Positions 7,888-16,086 of a stretch of DNA of 64,000 bases are shown here, piece after piece. Numbering within the stretch: position 1 is the stretch's first letter; each line of letters starts with the position of its first letter. The notes under the pieces are model-generated. The model had not been told where the DNA came from. It ran no database searches and saw only the letters and a program-made list of their open reading frames with translations. This DNA comes from Pseudonocardia kujensis (GTDB lineage Bacteria; Actinomycetota; Actinomycetes; Mycobacteriales; Pseudonocardiaceae). The stretch spans positions 186,001 to 250,000 of the forward strand of contig NZ_JAJSOK010000002.1 of NCBI RefSeq assembly GCF_021283305.1, in the 5' to 3' direction. The position numbers and the translations under genes were made by a program.

Positions 7888-9132
7888 ATGGTCGGCGACA
7901 TGGACGAGCTCCCCACCCCGTCCGGCGGCCGCTCCCCCCTCGCCGTCGCCGACCGCCCGGCCCGCTCCCCGCGGACGAGCCCGCCGCCGGCGGCACCCCG
8001 CCGGGGTGCGCGCCTGCCGGGCCGCCGCCAGGCGCGGCGGATCGTCGCGGCCGTCCTCGTGGGCGCCGGCGTGATGCTCGGCGTGGCCACGCTCGACACG
8101 GTCGCCGGCGCCACCGTGCCGGTCCTCGGCTCGCTGGCCGCGCTCCCCTCGCCCAACGGCACCTCGGCCGACGTCGAGGACATCCCGCCGCCGCCGACCA
8201 CGCCCGGCACCTGCCTGAACTGGGCCCGGGCCGACGCCGCGGACACCGCCGTCGTCGACTGCGCGCAGCCGCACCTGTTCGAGCAGTCGGGGACCGTCCA
8301 GCTCACCGACCAGCAGACCCTGCCGGACGACGCGACCATGCGCCAGCTCGTCAACGAGCGGTGCACGCCGGTCGTGCTGCAGTACCTCGGCGGCAGGTTC
8401 GACCCGAACGGCAAGTTCCGGGTGGGCGCGCTCAAGCCGTCGCAGAAGAAGTGGGACGAGGGGGACCGCGAGCTGCGCTGCGGCGTGCAGAGCGCCTCGC
8501 GCTCCGGCGCGCTGTACCCGCTGAGCGGGAAGGCCGCCGACCAGGACCAGTCCGGGGTCTACGAGCCCGGGACCTGCCTGGCGATCGACGGGCCGCGGGT
8601 CGGCGACCCCACGGACTGCGCCGGGCCGCACGCGGTGGAGACGGTCGGCGTCGTCGACCTCTCCCAGAAGTTCCCGGGCGGTTTCCCGGCGGTGGGCGAC
8701 CAGGACGGGTTCCTGCAGCCCGAGTGCAGCCGGATCGCGGGCGACTACGCCGGCGGCCCGCAGGTCATCACGGACAAGAAGCTCACCGTGTACTGGGACA
8801 ACATCACCGAGGAGTCCTGGAACGCGGGCACCCGCAAGGTCAACTGCAACCTGGCGGCCCTGCTGCCGGACCGCAGCGGGTTCGCGCCGGTCACCGGGCC
8901 GGTCAAGGGGGCGGTGTCGGTGGGCGACCAGCCCGCCCCGCCGGCCACCACCACGCCGAAGCCGGGCGTGCCGGCCCCGCCGACGCAGTCCGGCGCCCCG
9001 ACCACGGACCCGAGCGTCCCGCCGTCGTCGTCCGAGCCGGCCCCGCCGAGCGCCGAGGCGCCCCCGTCGGCGTCGGAGTCGGCGGGCCCGCCCGCCGCGC
9101 CGCTGCCCGAGGTGCCCGTTCCGGCACCCTGA
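7888..9132 (+). CDS. Septum-formation-family membrane protein
   Basis: 414 aa. A basic N-terminus leads to one membrane helix at about 52-75. The extracytoplasmic part has two related cysteine-containing modules beginning GTCLNW (about 107) and GTCLAIDG (about 230), each with a CAxPH motif, then a Pro/Ala/Ser-rich tail from about 350. This is the architecture of the actinobacterial septum-formation family (Rv3835 position in M. tuberculosis). The ATG at 7888 has GGGGACGG before it; ATG 7900 is an alternative. Followed after 4 bp by the zincin gene, as in mycobacteria. Confidence 0.8.
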   Translation: MVGDMDELPTPSGGRSPLAVADRPARSPRTSPPPAAPRRGARLPGRRQARRIVAAVLVGAGVMLGVATLDTVAGATVPVLGSLAALPSPNGTSADVEDIPPPPTTPGTCLNWARADAADTAVVDCAQPHLFEQSGTVQLTDQQTLPDDATMRQLVNERCTPVVLQYLGGRFDPNGKFRVGALKPSQKKWDEGDRELRCGVQSASRSGALYPLSGKAADQDQSGVYEPGTCLAIDGPRVGDPTDCAGPHAVETVGVVDLSQKFPGGFPAVGDQDGFLQPECSRIAGDYAGGPQVITDKKLTVYWDNITEESWNAGTRKVNCNLAALLPDRSGFAPVTGPVKGAVSVGDQPAPPATTTPKPGVPAPPTQSGAPTTDPSVPPSSSEPAPPSAEAPPSASESAGPPAAPLPEVPVPAP

Positions 9133-9136
9133 CGTC

Positions 9137-9484
9137 GTGGTGGAGATGAGCCGGACCCGGTTCGACGAGCTGGTGTCCGATGCCCTGGACACGATCCCCC
9201 GAAGGCTCACCGCGGCGATGGACAACGTCGTGGTGCTGGTCGAGGACCGGCATCCCGACGACCCGGAGCTGTTGGGCCTGTACGAGGGCGTCGCGCTCAC
9301 CGACCGGACCAGCGACTACGGCGGGGTCCTGCCCGATCGCATCACGATCTTCCGCGACGCCGTGCTGGAGGTCTGCGCGACGGACGACGAGGTCGTGCAC
9401 GAGGTCGCCGTGACCGTGGTGCACGAGATCGCCCACCATTTCGGGATCGACGAGCACACGCTGCACGAGCTCGGCTGGGGCTGA
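9137..9484 (+). CDS. Small zincin metallopeptidase-family protein
   Basis: 115 aa. The C-terminal HEIAHHFGIDEH carries the HExxH zinc motif plus the downstream His of the small bacterial zincin family (Rv3836-like). It has no signal peptide, so it is cytosolic. Start is GTG at 9137, with in-frame GTG 9140 and ATG 9146 as alternatives; no clear Shine-Dalgarno distinguishes them. Tightly linked to the upstream septum-formation gene (4-bp gap). Substrate unknown. Confidence 0.85.
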   Translation: MVEMSRTRFDELVSDALDTIPRRLTAAMDNVVVLVEDRHPDDPELLGLYEGVALTDRTSDYGGVLPDRITIFRDAVLEVCATDDEVVHEVAVTVVHEIAHHFGIDEHTLHELGWG

Positions 9485-9499
9485 GCTGCGCCGAGCCGG

Positions 9500-10144
9500 T
9501 CAGGGGGCGTAGGCGCGCAGGAACGCGTCGACCCCGGTGGCGACGATCGCGTCGAGCTCCTCGCGCGGCAGCGGGAGCGCGCCGTGGAACGACCGGCTGG
9601 TCACCTCGCCCGCCGCCAGCAGCACGAGGTGGCGGGCGGTGCGGTGCGGATCCGCCTCCCGCAGCCGGCCCTCGGCCATGAACCGGGCGACGTGTCCCGT
9701 GAGCGCCTGCTGCACCCGGCGGGGCCCGGTCTCCTGCCAGGCCTCGAGCGCCTCGGAGGGGATGTGCAGCACCTCGGCCTGGATCTGCCGGACCAGCGCG
9801 AAGTGCTCGCGGGCGGTGGGCTGCGCGTGCGCCCGGCCGAAGGCGAGCAGCGCCGCCCCCAGTGCCTCCGGCCCCTCGGCGACCTGGCCGAGGTGGCGCT
9901 CCATCTCGCCGATCTGCTCCTCGGCGACCCGCTGCGCGCTCTCCTGGATCACCGTCTCGAACAGGGCGGCCTTGTCGCGGAAGTGGTTGTAGATCGTGCG
10001 CGTGGAGACCCCGGCCTCGCGCGCGATGAGGTCGATGCTCGCGCGCGTGTAGCCCTCGCGCGCGAACACCGCGAGCGCACCGCGGAGGATGGCGCGCCGC
10101 TTGTCCGCGAGCCCCCGCCGCGGCTGGCTCCCGACGGTCGTCAC
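9500..10144 (-). CDS. TetR-family repressor
   Basis: 214 aa. The N-terminal HTH reads AILRGALAVFAREGYTRAS ... GVSTRTIYNHFRDKAALFE, a textbook TetR DNA-binding domain (about 15-62); the C-terminal half (from about 80) is a helical ligand domain. GTG start at 10144. Divergent from a flavin reductase/MFS pair with a palindromic operator at 10162-10177, so it probably represses that pair in response to a small molecule. This module interrupts an otherwise mycobacteria-like gene order. Confidence 0.9.
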   Translation of the reverse strand: MTTVGSQPRRGLADKRRAILRGALAVFAREGYTRASIDLIAREAGVSTRTIYNHFRDKAALFETVIQESAQRVAEEQIGEMERHLGQVAEGPEALGAALLAFGRAHAQPTAREHFALVRQIQAEVLHIPSEALEAWQETGPRRVQQALTGHVARFMAEGRLREADPHRTARHLVLLAAGEVTSRSFHGALPLPREELDAIVATGVDAFLRAYAP

Positions 10145-10161
10145 CCCGACTTCCTACCCGA

Positions 10162-10177
10162 GACAACGAGCGTTGTC
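10162..10177. promoter_or_regulatory. Putative TetR operator
   Basis: GACAACG-AG-CGTTGTC is a perfect inverted repeat with 7-bp arms in the 64-bp gap between the divergent TetR and flavin-reductase genes. A further CGTTGT half-site lies at 10191-10196. Size, symmetry and position suit a TetR dimer site. Confidence 0.65.
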
Positions 10178-10208
10178 ACTTTGCCATGCACGTTGTACTT
10201 TACGGCCC

Positions 10209-10793
10209 GTGAACAGCGACATCAGGATCGGTATCGTCGTCGGCAGCACACGCCCGCAGCGGCGGGGCGCGATCGTGGCGGACTGGGTGCAGCAGGTCGC
10301 CGAGGCCCACGGCGCGACCGTGGCGCTCCTCGACCTGGCCGACTTCGACCTCCCGCTGCTCGACGAGCCGAGCCCCGCCCTCCACGCCACCTACACCCGC
10401 CCGCACACCCTGCGGTGGGCCACGGCCGTCGCCGCCTGCGACGCCTTCGTCTTCGTGGTCCCGGAGTACAACCACTCCTTCCCGGCCGCGGTGAAGAACG
10501 CGATCGACTACCTGTTCGCCGAGTGGAACGACAAGGCCGCCGGCCTCGTCGGCTACGGCGTGCAGGGCGGCGTGCGGGCCGTCGAGGCGCTGCGGCCGGT
10601 GCTGGCCGAGGTCGGGATCGCCGACGTCCGCACCCAGGTCTGCGTCGACCTCATGAGCGACTTCGTGCTCACCGGACCGACCGACGTCGGGCGCATCGCC
10701 CCGGCCACGCACCGGGAGGACACCCTGCGCCGGATGCTCGACGAGGTCACGGCCTGGGCGGGCGCGTTGCGAGGCCTGCGGGTGTCCGCGTGA
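10209..10793 (+). CDS. NADPH-dependent FMN reductase family protein
   Basis: 194 aa flavodoxin-fold protein. GSTRPQRRGAIVADWV near the N-terminus binds the FMN phosphate, and PEYNHSFPAAVKNAIDYL (about 85-102) is the family signature of NAD(P)H:FMN reductases/azoreductase-like quinone reductases. The GTG at 10209 lies close to the operator region, with only a weak Shine-Dalgarno. It overlaps the MFS gene by GTGA and is TetR-controlled by inference, suggesting a detoxification pair: reduce and export a quinone-like or aromatic compound. Confidence 0.85.
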   Translation: MNSDIRIGIVVGSTRPQRRGAIVADWVQQVAEAHGATVALLDLADFDLPLLDEPSPALHATYTRPHTLRWATAVAACDAFVFVVPEYNHSFPAAVKNAIDYLFAEWNDKAAGLVGYGVQGGVRAVEALRPVLAEVGIADVRTQVCVDLMSDFVLTGPTDVGRIAPATHREDTLRRMLDEVTAWAGALRGLRVSA

Positions 10794-12154
10794 CGGTGTG
10801 GGACCGGGCAACCCGGAGGATCGCCGCGGTCGTGGTGCTGGGGGCGCTGCTGTCGATGCTCGACGCGTCCGTGGTCGCGCTCGGGCTGGAGTCGATGGCC
10901 CGCGACCTCGGCGCCGGCCTCGGGGCGGCGCAGTGGATCGCGCACTCCTACCTGCTCGCCCTGGCGGTGGCCCTGCCCGCGTGCGGGTGGCTGGGCAGGC
11001 GGATCGGCGCCGGCCGGCTCTGGGTGCTCGCGCTGGCCGGCTTCACGGTGGCGTCGGTGCTCTGCGCCGCCGCGCCGACCCTCGCGCTGCTCGTCGGGGC
11101 CCGGGTTCTGCAGGGGGTCGCCGCCGGCTTCCTGGTCCCGACGGGGCAGGCGCTGCTGGGTCAGGCCGTCGGGCCGGAGCGGCTCGGCCGCGTGATGGCC
11201 GTGCTCGGGGCGGTCGTCAGCCTCGGCCCGGCGCTCGGCCCGGTCGTGGGCGGCGTGCTGCTCGAGGTGGCGTCGTGGCCGTGGCTGTTCCTGGTCAACG
11301 TGCCGATCGGCCTGGTCGGGGTGGTCGCGGGGATGCGCGTGCTGCCGCGCGGGAGAGCCACGCGCACGGGGACGCTCGACGTCGTCGGCATGCTCCTCGC
11401 GGGCGTCGGGCTGTCCGCGCTGGTGTACGGCCTGACGGCGTGGGGCGAGCAGGGCGCGCCGCTGGTGGTGGGCGGCACGGTGCTCGGCGGCGGGATCGCG
11501 CTCGCCCTGTTCGTGGTGCACTCGCTGCACCGCGCGCACCCGCTCACCGACCTGCGGCTGTTCGTCGACCGGCGGTACGCCACCGCGACCCTGTGCAGCA
11601 CGCTCACCGGTGCCTCGCTCTTCGGGACCGTGCTGGTCTTCCCGCTGCTCCTGCAGCTCGGCCGCGGCACCGACTCCGCCGGCACCGGCCTCGCGCTGCT
11701 CTCCTACGGGCTCGCGACGGCGGCCTCGACACCCCTGGCCGGCAGGCTCACCGACCGCTTCGGCGGCGGGAGGGTGGCCGTCGCAGGCTGTGCGGGGCTG
11801 GCGCTCACCGCGGTCCCCTTCGCGGTCGCCGACCCGGGACCCGGGCTCGTCCAGGTGCTGCTGGTGCTGCGCGGGATCGCGATCGGCTTCGCGGCCATCC
11901 CGCCGACCGTGGCCGCCTACGCCGCGGTGCGCCGGGAGCAGCTGCCGGACGCGACCACCCAGCTCAACGCCCTCCAGCGGATCGGCGGGGCGGTCGGCGG
12001 CGCACTGGTCGCCACCACCCTGGCCACGCTCTTGCCGCTGGGCGCGGGCCCGGCCTTCGCCGCGGTGTTCTGGCTGCTCGCGGGCCTTGGCGTGGTGGCG
12101 CTGGTCCCGGCGCTCCTCCTCGCCCGGCGGCGGGACCCGGTCCCGCAGGGCTGA
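10790..12154 (+). CDS. MFS drug exporter, DHA2 (EmrB/QacA) family
   Basis: 454 aa with about 14 membrane helices. LDASVVALGLESMARDL in helix 1 and GPALGPVVGGVLLEVASWPW (motif C, antiporter signature) mark the DHA2 proton-drug antiporter family; LAGRLTDRFGGGRV is the second-half motif A. GTG at 10790 overlaps the TGA of the flavin reductase gene. Probably exports the inducer of the neighbouring TetR regulator. Followed by a strong hairpin at 12172-12200. Confidence 0.85.
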   Translation: MTVWDRATRRIAAVVVLGALLSMLDASVVALGLESMARDLGAGLGAAQWIAHSYLLALAVALPACGWLGRRIGAGRLWVLALAGFTVASVLCAAAPTLALLVGARVLQGVAAGFLVPTGQALLGQAVGPERLGRVMAVLGAVVSLGPALGPVVGGVLLEVASWPWLFLVNVPIGLVGVVAGMRVLPRGRATRTGTLDVVGMLLAGVGLSALVYGLTAWGEQGAPLVVGGTVLGGGIALALFVVHSLHRAHPLTDLRLFVDRRYATATLCSTLTGASLFGTVLVFPLLLQLGRGTDSAGTGLALLSYGLATAASTPLAGRLTDRFGGGRVAVAGCAGLALTAVPFAVADPGPGLVQVLLVLRGIAIGFAAIPPTVAAYAAVRREQLPDATTQLNALQRIGGAVGGALVATTLATLLPLGAGPAFAAVFWLLAGLGVVALVPALLLARRRDPVPQG

Positions 12155-12171
12155 GTACCTGCAGCGCGCGC

Positions 12172-12200
12172 CCCGACGGCCTCCGGGGGTGGCCGTCGGG
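12172..12200. terminator. Bidirectional hairpin terminator
   Basis: CCCGACGGCC / GGCCGTCGGG form a perfect 10-bp stem with a 9-nt loop, between the ends of the convergent MFS and phosphatase genes. There is no T-tract, as is common in such GC-rich genomes. Confidence 0.6.
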
Positions 12201-12214
12201 ACGGCGCCGGACCG

Positions 12215-12901
12215 TCAGTGGGCCTCGGGGGCCGCGCCCGCCGTCACGTCGCCGACCAGCGCGGGGCCGGAGTCCCACAGCTCCAGCGCCCACCCGGTCT
12301 CGACGGACCGGTCGCGGCGCAGCACCACCCGGCCGGCGTTGGGCACGTAGCGGGTCTCGGCGGTGTCGCCGAGCAGCGCGGCCGCGGCGAGCCGGATCGC
12401 GGCGCCGTGGCTGACCAGGACCACCATCCCGCCCGGACCGTGCGCCCGCTCGGTCTGCTCGACGATCCGGTCCACCGCGGGCAGGTACCGCGCGCGCAGG
12501 TCCAGCGCCGACTCCCCGCCGGGCAGGGCGCGCGCGAGGTCGCCGCCCCACCAGGCGTCGTACACCTCGTCGAACTCGCGGCGGGCCGGCTTGTCCGAGC
12601 GGCCCTCGAGCTCGCCCACGAAGATCTCGTGCACCCCGTCGACCACGGTCACGCCCAGCCCGTGGGCCAGCGCGACCGGCTCGGCGGTCTGCCGGGCGCG
12701 GATCGCGCGCGAGGCGTGCACCGCGCGGATCGGCCAGTCCGCGATCAGCTCGGCGACGCCCGACGCCTGGGCCCGGCCCGTCTCGTTCAGCGGAGCCCCG
12801 GGCGGGACGGTGTCCAGCGCCCGCGCGACGTTCGCGTCCGTCTGGCCGTGCCGCAGCAGGACCAGGCGCAGCTCGTCCTGCTCGGGCTCCTCGGGGGTCA
12901 T
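12215..12901 (-). CDS. Histidine phosphatase (phosphoglycerate-mutase-like)
   Basis: 228 aa. VLLRHGQTDANV (about 14-25) carries the RHG catalytic His; HASRAIRARQTA and the late VSHGAAIR (second catalytic His) complete the active site. Members dephosphorylate small substrates; which one is not evident. The ATG at 12901 overlaps the pheA stop (ATGA), so the genes are coupled, as Rv3837c is with pheA (Rv3838c) in mycobacteria. Confidence 0.85.
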   Translation of the reverse strand: MTPEEPEQDELRLVLLRHGQTDANVARALDTVPPGAPLNETGRAQASGVAELIADWPIRAVHASRAIRARQTAEPVALAHGLGVTVVDGVHEIFVGELEGRSDKPARREFDEVYDAWWGGDLARALPGGESALDLRARYLPAVDRIVEQTERAHGPGGMVVLVSHGAAIRLAAAALLGDTAETRYVPNAGRVVLRRDRSVETGWALELWDSGPALVGDVTAGAAPEAH

Positions 12902-13857
12902 GTCCACTCTCCGTTCCGCACTCCGGTCAGCCACTCCTGCGCCGCCCGGTACGCCGCGGCGTCGGCCCCGTGCAGCGGGACCGCGGGCGCCCCGACGCCC
13001 TCCACCGGCTCGGGCGCACCGACCGCCCGCGGGTAGGAGCCGAGGAAGCGGACGCGGTCGCAGCGGCGGTGCAGCGCGGCCAACGCCTCCCCCATCGCCG
13101 GGTCCGCCACGTGCCCGCTGCAGTCGAGGTGGAACCAGTAGTCCGCGTGCCGGTCCTTGATCGGGCGGGACTCGATGCGGGTCAGGTCGATTCCGCGCAC
13201 GGCCAGCTCGGTGAGCAGCCCGAGCAGCGAGCCGGGGCGGTTCTCCGTGGTCAGGGCCAGGGTGGTGCGGTCGTGGCCGGTGGCCGGTGGCGGCGTGCCG
13301 GGCCGGGTGACGAGCACGAAGCGGGTGACCGCGCCGGCGTTGTCGGCGATGTCGTCGGCCAGGACCTCGAGCCCGTGCTGCTCGGCGGCCAGCGGCGACG
13401 ACACGGCGGCGTCGACCTCGCCGCGCGCGACCTGCGCCGCGCCCTCGGAGGTCGAGGTCGCCACCCGGACCTCGGCCTCGGGAAGGTTCGCGGCGATCCA
13501 GCCGCGGGTCTGGGCGATGCCGTGCCCGTGCGAGGCGACGGAGCGAACGGCTGCGAGCGTCGTGCCGGCGCGGCCGAGCAGCACGAACTTCACCGGGATG
13601 ACGGCCTCGCGGACGATCACCAGCGGCGGCTCCTCGACCAGCCCGTCGAGCACGGGCGGTACGGCGCCCTCGACGCTGTTCTCGATCGGCACGCAGCCGG
13701 CCTCGACGGTGCCCTCGCGCACGGCGCGGAGCACGGCGGGGTTACCCGGCAGCGGCACCAGCTCCGCGTCCTCGGACTCCGGCAGCGTGCGCAACGCCTG
13801 CTCGGTGAAGGTGGCGTGCGGGCCGAGGAAACCGATGCGGGATCGGGGACGGGGCAC
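12898..13857 (-). CDS. pheA: Prephenate dehydratase
   Basis: 319 aa, stand-alone prephenate dehydratase converting prephenate to phenylpyruvate in phenylalanine synthesis. The catalytic domain (about 3-185) has GFLGPHATFTEQAL, PIENSVEGAV and the AVTRFVLV motif (TRF). An ACT domain follows (about 195-275; TENRPGSLLGLL and the phenylalanine-binding RIESRP), so feedback inhibition by Phe is expected. The C-terminal 40 residues are a tail of lower conservation. GTG at 13857 is the start giving the conserved SRIGFLGP beginning. Confidence 0.93.
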   Translation of the reverse strand: MPRPRSRIGFLGPHATFTEQALRTLPESEDAELVPLPGNPAVLRAVREGTVEAGCVPIENSVEGAVPPVLDGLVEEPPLVIVREAVIPVKFVLLGRAGTTLAAVRSVASHGHGIAQTRGWIAANLPEAEVRVATSTSEGAAQVARGEVDAAVSSPLAAEQHGLEVLADDIADNAGAVTRFVLVTRPGTPPPATGHDRTTLALTTENRPGSLLGLLTELAVRGIDLTRIESRPIKDRHADYWFHLDCSGHVADPAMGEALAALHRRCDRVRFLGSYPRAVGAPEPVEGVGAPAVPLHGADAAAYRAAQEWLTGVRNGEWT

Positions 13858-13868
13858 GATCGACCAGC

Positions 13869-14036
13869 CTAGGCCGTGTCTCTCAATCCGGCGCCGCCGG
13901 GCCCGGTGATCCACGTCGTTCCCGGCAAGGCAGCCGGGCCGCCCTCATACCGGGCGTATTCGGGTGGCCCGGCAACGCCGGCGGGGACGGCGTGGGCGCC
14001 GGGAGCGGTGGTGGCGGGTTGGGAGACACGGCCTAG
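13869..14036. mobile_element. MITE-like element with CTAG-flanked terminal inverted repeats
   Basis: About 165 bp of non-coding DNA is bounded by inverted repeats. The left end reads CTAGGCCGTGTCTCTCAATC and the complement of the right end CTAGGCCGTGTCTCCCAACC, 18 of 20 identical, and each begins with CTAG. That is the look of a miniature IS5-type element whose target is CTAG. It carries no transposase. The interior contains further dyads around 13930-13975. Confidence 0.55.
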
Positions 14037-14201
14037 TCGGGCCGCCGGCGGCCGCCGCGCTGCCCCGTCCCGACCAACGCGACGGGCCGGAGGGAGGAAC
14101 TTCGCGGTCCGCGCGAACCGACGGCGCGCCCGGCCCGTACGTCAGGTCGGGGCGCCGCGCTCCGAGGGGAGCGGGGGATCCTCGGCACCGGCCGCCCCGG
14201 G

Positions 14202-14233
14202 GTCGCCGGACACCGCGTCCGGGGTCCGGCGAC
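14202..14233. terminator. Hairpin terminator after the gene ending at 14243
   Basis: GTCGCCGGAC and GTCCGGCGAC form a perfect 10-bp stem with a 12-nt loop, 10 bp downstream of the minus-strand gene end. The rest of the 13858-14242 gap holds the MITE-like element and nothing else I can name. Confidence 0.5.
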
Positions 14234-14242
14234 CCGCCGCGC

Positions 14243-15172
14243 CTACAGCAGGCCGAGGGTGGCGAACTCGCTGATCGACATCGGGTCGGGGTCGATCCCG
14301 CAGCAGGGGAACAGGCCGCGCACCGTGTCGACCGTGCGCCCGGACAGCGCCTCGGCCGCGCCGACCAGCGCCTGCCCGTCCGTCTCGCGGAGGGCGTCGC
14401 CGACGGTGCCCTCGCCGCCGGTGCCCAGCTCGCGGGCGACGGCGAGCAGCAGGTTGAGCACGCCGTGGCGGCCCCGGTCGGTCTCGTTCTCCGGCGCCGG
14501 GCGGACCGCCTCGCGCAGCCCGATCGCGGTGAACCCGTGCCCGGCCCCGACGGTGACCTGCAGGAACCGCTCGACCTCGGCGACCGACGGCACGTCCGAC
14601 GGCCGCGGGCCGCCGCACCGGAGCTTCGGGGTGCAGCCGTGCTCGGCGACCCGCTGCACCGCGTCGAGCCACGCGTCGATCTCGTCCGCGCTGCCGCCGA
14701 GCGGGCGCCGCGGCTCGACGACCGGCGTGACCTCGTCCGGCACGAACTCCGAGACGCGCTCGAGCCAGACGGCGTCGACGTCCGGCGGCGCAGCGGTCTC
14801 GACCGTGCGCGGGGTCAGCAGGCTGGACCGGGAGAAGACGGTGGACAGCGCCTTCGGCACGGCCCCCAGCCCGGTGTCGACGACCAGCGAGAGGTCGACG
14901 GGCCGCGACGGGGCCGACCGGGCCAGCTCGGTGACCAGGGCGGGCAGCCGGGAGACGGGGCAGACCAGGTGACCGATCATGCCCCCGTAGGCCCCGTCGC
15001 GGGCCGACAGGTAGCGGGCCACCACCGCGTCGATGCTCGGGGCGACCATCCGCGGCTGGACGAGACTCGCGTCGTCGACCAGCCCGGCGAGCAGGGGACG
15101 GATCGGCCACGGGTCGGCGGAGGATCCCGAGGGCACGGTCGTCACGGGTACGCACGCTAACCCGCCGTTCAC
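14243..15172 (-). CDS. Conserved hypothetical protein
   Basis: 309 aa, soluble, no signal peptide or membrane segment and no motif I recognise. It is acidic, rich in Val/Ala/Leu, with charged helical stretches, and contains a short CGGPRPSDVPS segment and a late GLFPCCGIDPDP cysteine pair. Similar uncharacterised actinobacterial proteins of this length exist to my knowledge. GTG near 15145 (reading VTTVPSG) is a plausible shorter start. It is divergent from the iron-box-controlled DUF2470 gene, so its promoter region may share that site. Confidence 0.65.
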   Translation of the reverse strand: MNGGLACVPVTTVPSGSSADPWPIRPLLAGLVDDASLVQPRMVAPSIDAVVARYLSARDGAYGGMIGHLVCPVSRLPALVTELARSAPSRPVDLSLVVDTGLGAVPKALSTVFSRSSLLTPRTVETAAPPDVDAVWLERVSEFVPDEVTPVVEPRRPLGGSADEIDAWLDAVQRVAEHGCTPKLRCGGPRPSDVPSVAEVERFLQVTVGAGHGFTAIGLREAVRPAPENETDRGRHGVLNLLLAVARELGTGGEGTVGDALRETDGQALVGAAEALSGRTVDTVRGLFPCCGIDPDPMSISEFATLGLL

Positions 15173-15226
15173 CCGGGCCCGACAAGGGGTGTCCGCTCCG
15201 CCCTGGACAGGCCCGTCGCCCAGCAG

Positions 15227-15245
15227 CTAACTTAGCCTCACCTAA
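15227..15245. promoter_or_regulatory. IdeR/DtxR-type iron box
   Basis: The reverse complement of this 19-mer, TTAGGTGAGGCTAAGTTAG, matches the IdeR/DtxR consensus TTAGGTTAGGCTAACCTAA at 15 of 19 positions. It ends 16 bp before the start of the DUF2470 gene, so iron-loaded IdeR would block transcription. The M. tuberculosis counterpart Rv3839 is a known IdeR-regulated gene. Confidence 0.75.
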
Positions 15246-15261
15246 CTCGGAGGTGAGCTAC

Positions 15262-16068
15262 GTGGGACAGACCCGGCTCCGGCGTCCGCCGGCACCTGCG
15301 GACGCCGAACGCGCCCGGAGCGTCGCGGCGCGCGGCGGGGAGGCGGCACTGGTCGGGACGGGCGGACCGGAGCCCGTCGTGCCGCTCGTGCACCACGTCC
15401 ACGCCGACGGCTCGGCCGTCGTGCTGCTGCCCGACGAGTCGCCGGTCCTGGAGGCGATCCGCACGGCCGACCGCGGCGAGATCCCGGTCATGCTCGAGCT
15501 GACCGACCGCGCGCCGGTCGAGCTGCGCGAGCCGGTGCGCGCGCTGCTGTGGATCAGCGGCTGGCTCCGGCTGCCCGACCCCACGTCCGCCCGCCGGGCC
15601 GCCGTGCAGGTCGCCGACGTCGCCCCGCACCCGCGGCTGCTCGACCTCGGCCACGGCGCCACGCTGGTCAAGCTCACCCCCAGCTCGGCCGTGCTGGCCG
15701 ATGCCGAGGGCACGGCCGCGCTCGCGCCCGTCGACCTCGCCGCCGCCCGTCCGGACCCCTTCTGTCGGATGGAGAACCACTGGCTCTCGCACCTCGAGGA
15801 GGCCCACCCCGAGGTCTTCGACGCGCTCGCACGCCACCTGCCCGCGTCGCTGCGCTGCACCCTGGGCGCGCGCGTCCGGCCGCTCGGGGTGGACCGCTGC
15901 GGGCTGCGGCTGCGGGTGGAGACGCCGGAGGGCGACCACGACGTCCGGCTCGCGTGGCCGCAGGAAGCCACGACGGCCGACGAGCTGCGCGTGCAGCTCG
16001 GGCTGCTGGTCGGGTGCCCGTTCCGCCAGGTCGGCGGCGACGCGCACGCGCAGGTCGACGAGGCCTGA
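15262..16068 (+). CDS. DUF2470 / pyridoxamine-oxidase-like protein, iron-regulated
   Basis: 268 aa. The N-terminal two thirds resemble a split-barrel flavin/heme-binding domain, and the C-terminal 85 residues (FCRMENHWLSHLEEAHPEVF onward) are a DUF2470 domain, the pairing seen in HugZ/HutZ-type heme-utilisation proteins and in Rv3839. GTG at 15262 is chosen because GGAGGTGAGC precedes it at normal spacing; GTG 15253 is part of that Shine-Dalgarno. An IdeR box sits just upstream. A role in heme or iron metabolism under iron limitation is inferred. Confidence 0.75.
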   Translation: MGQTRLRRPPAPADAERARSVAARGGEAALVGTGGPEPVVPLVHHVHADGSAVVLLPDESPVLEAIRTADRGEIPVMLELTDRAPVELREPVRALLWISGWLRLPDPTSARRAAVQVADVAPHPRLLDLGHGATLVKLTPSSAVLADAEGTAALAPVDLAAARPDPFCRMENHWLSHLEEAHPEVFDALARHLPASLRCTLGARVRPLGVDRCGLRLRVETPEGDHDVRLAWPQEATTADELRVQLGLLVGCPFRQVGGDAHAQVDEA

Positions 16069-16086
16069 TCGGCCCCGGGTACGCGG

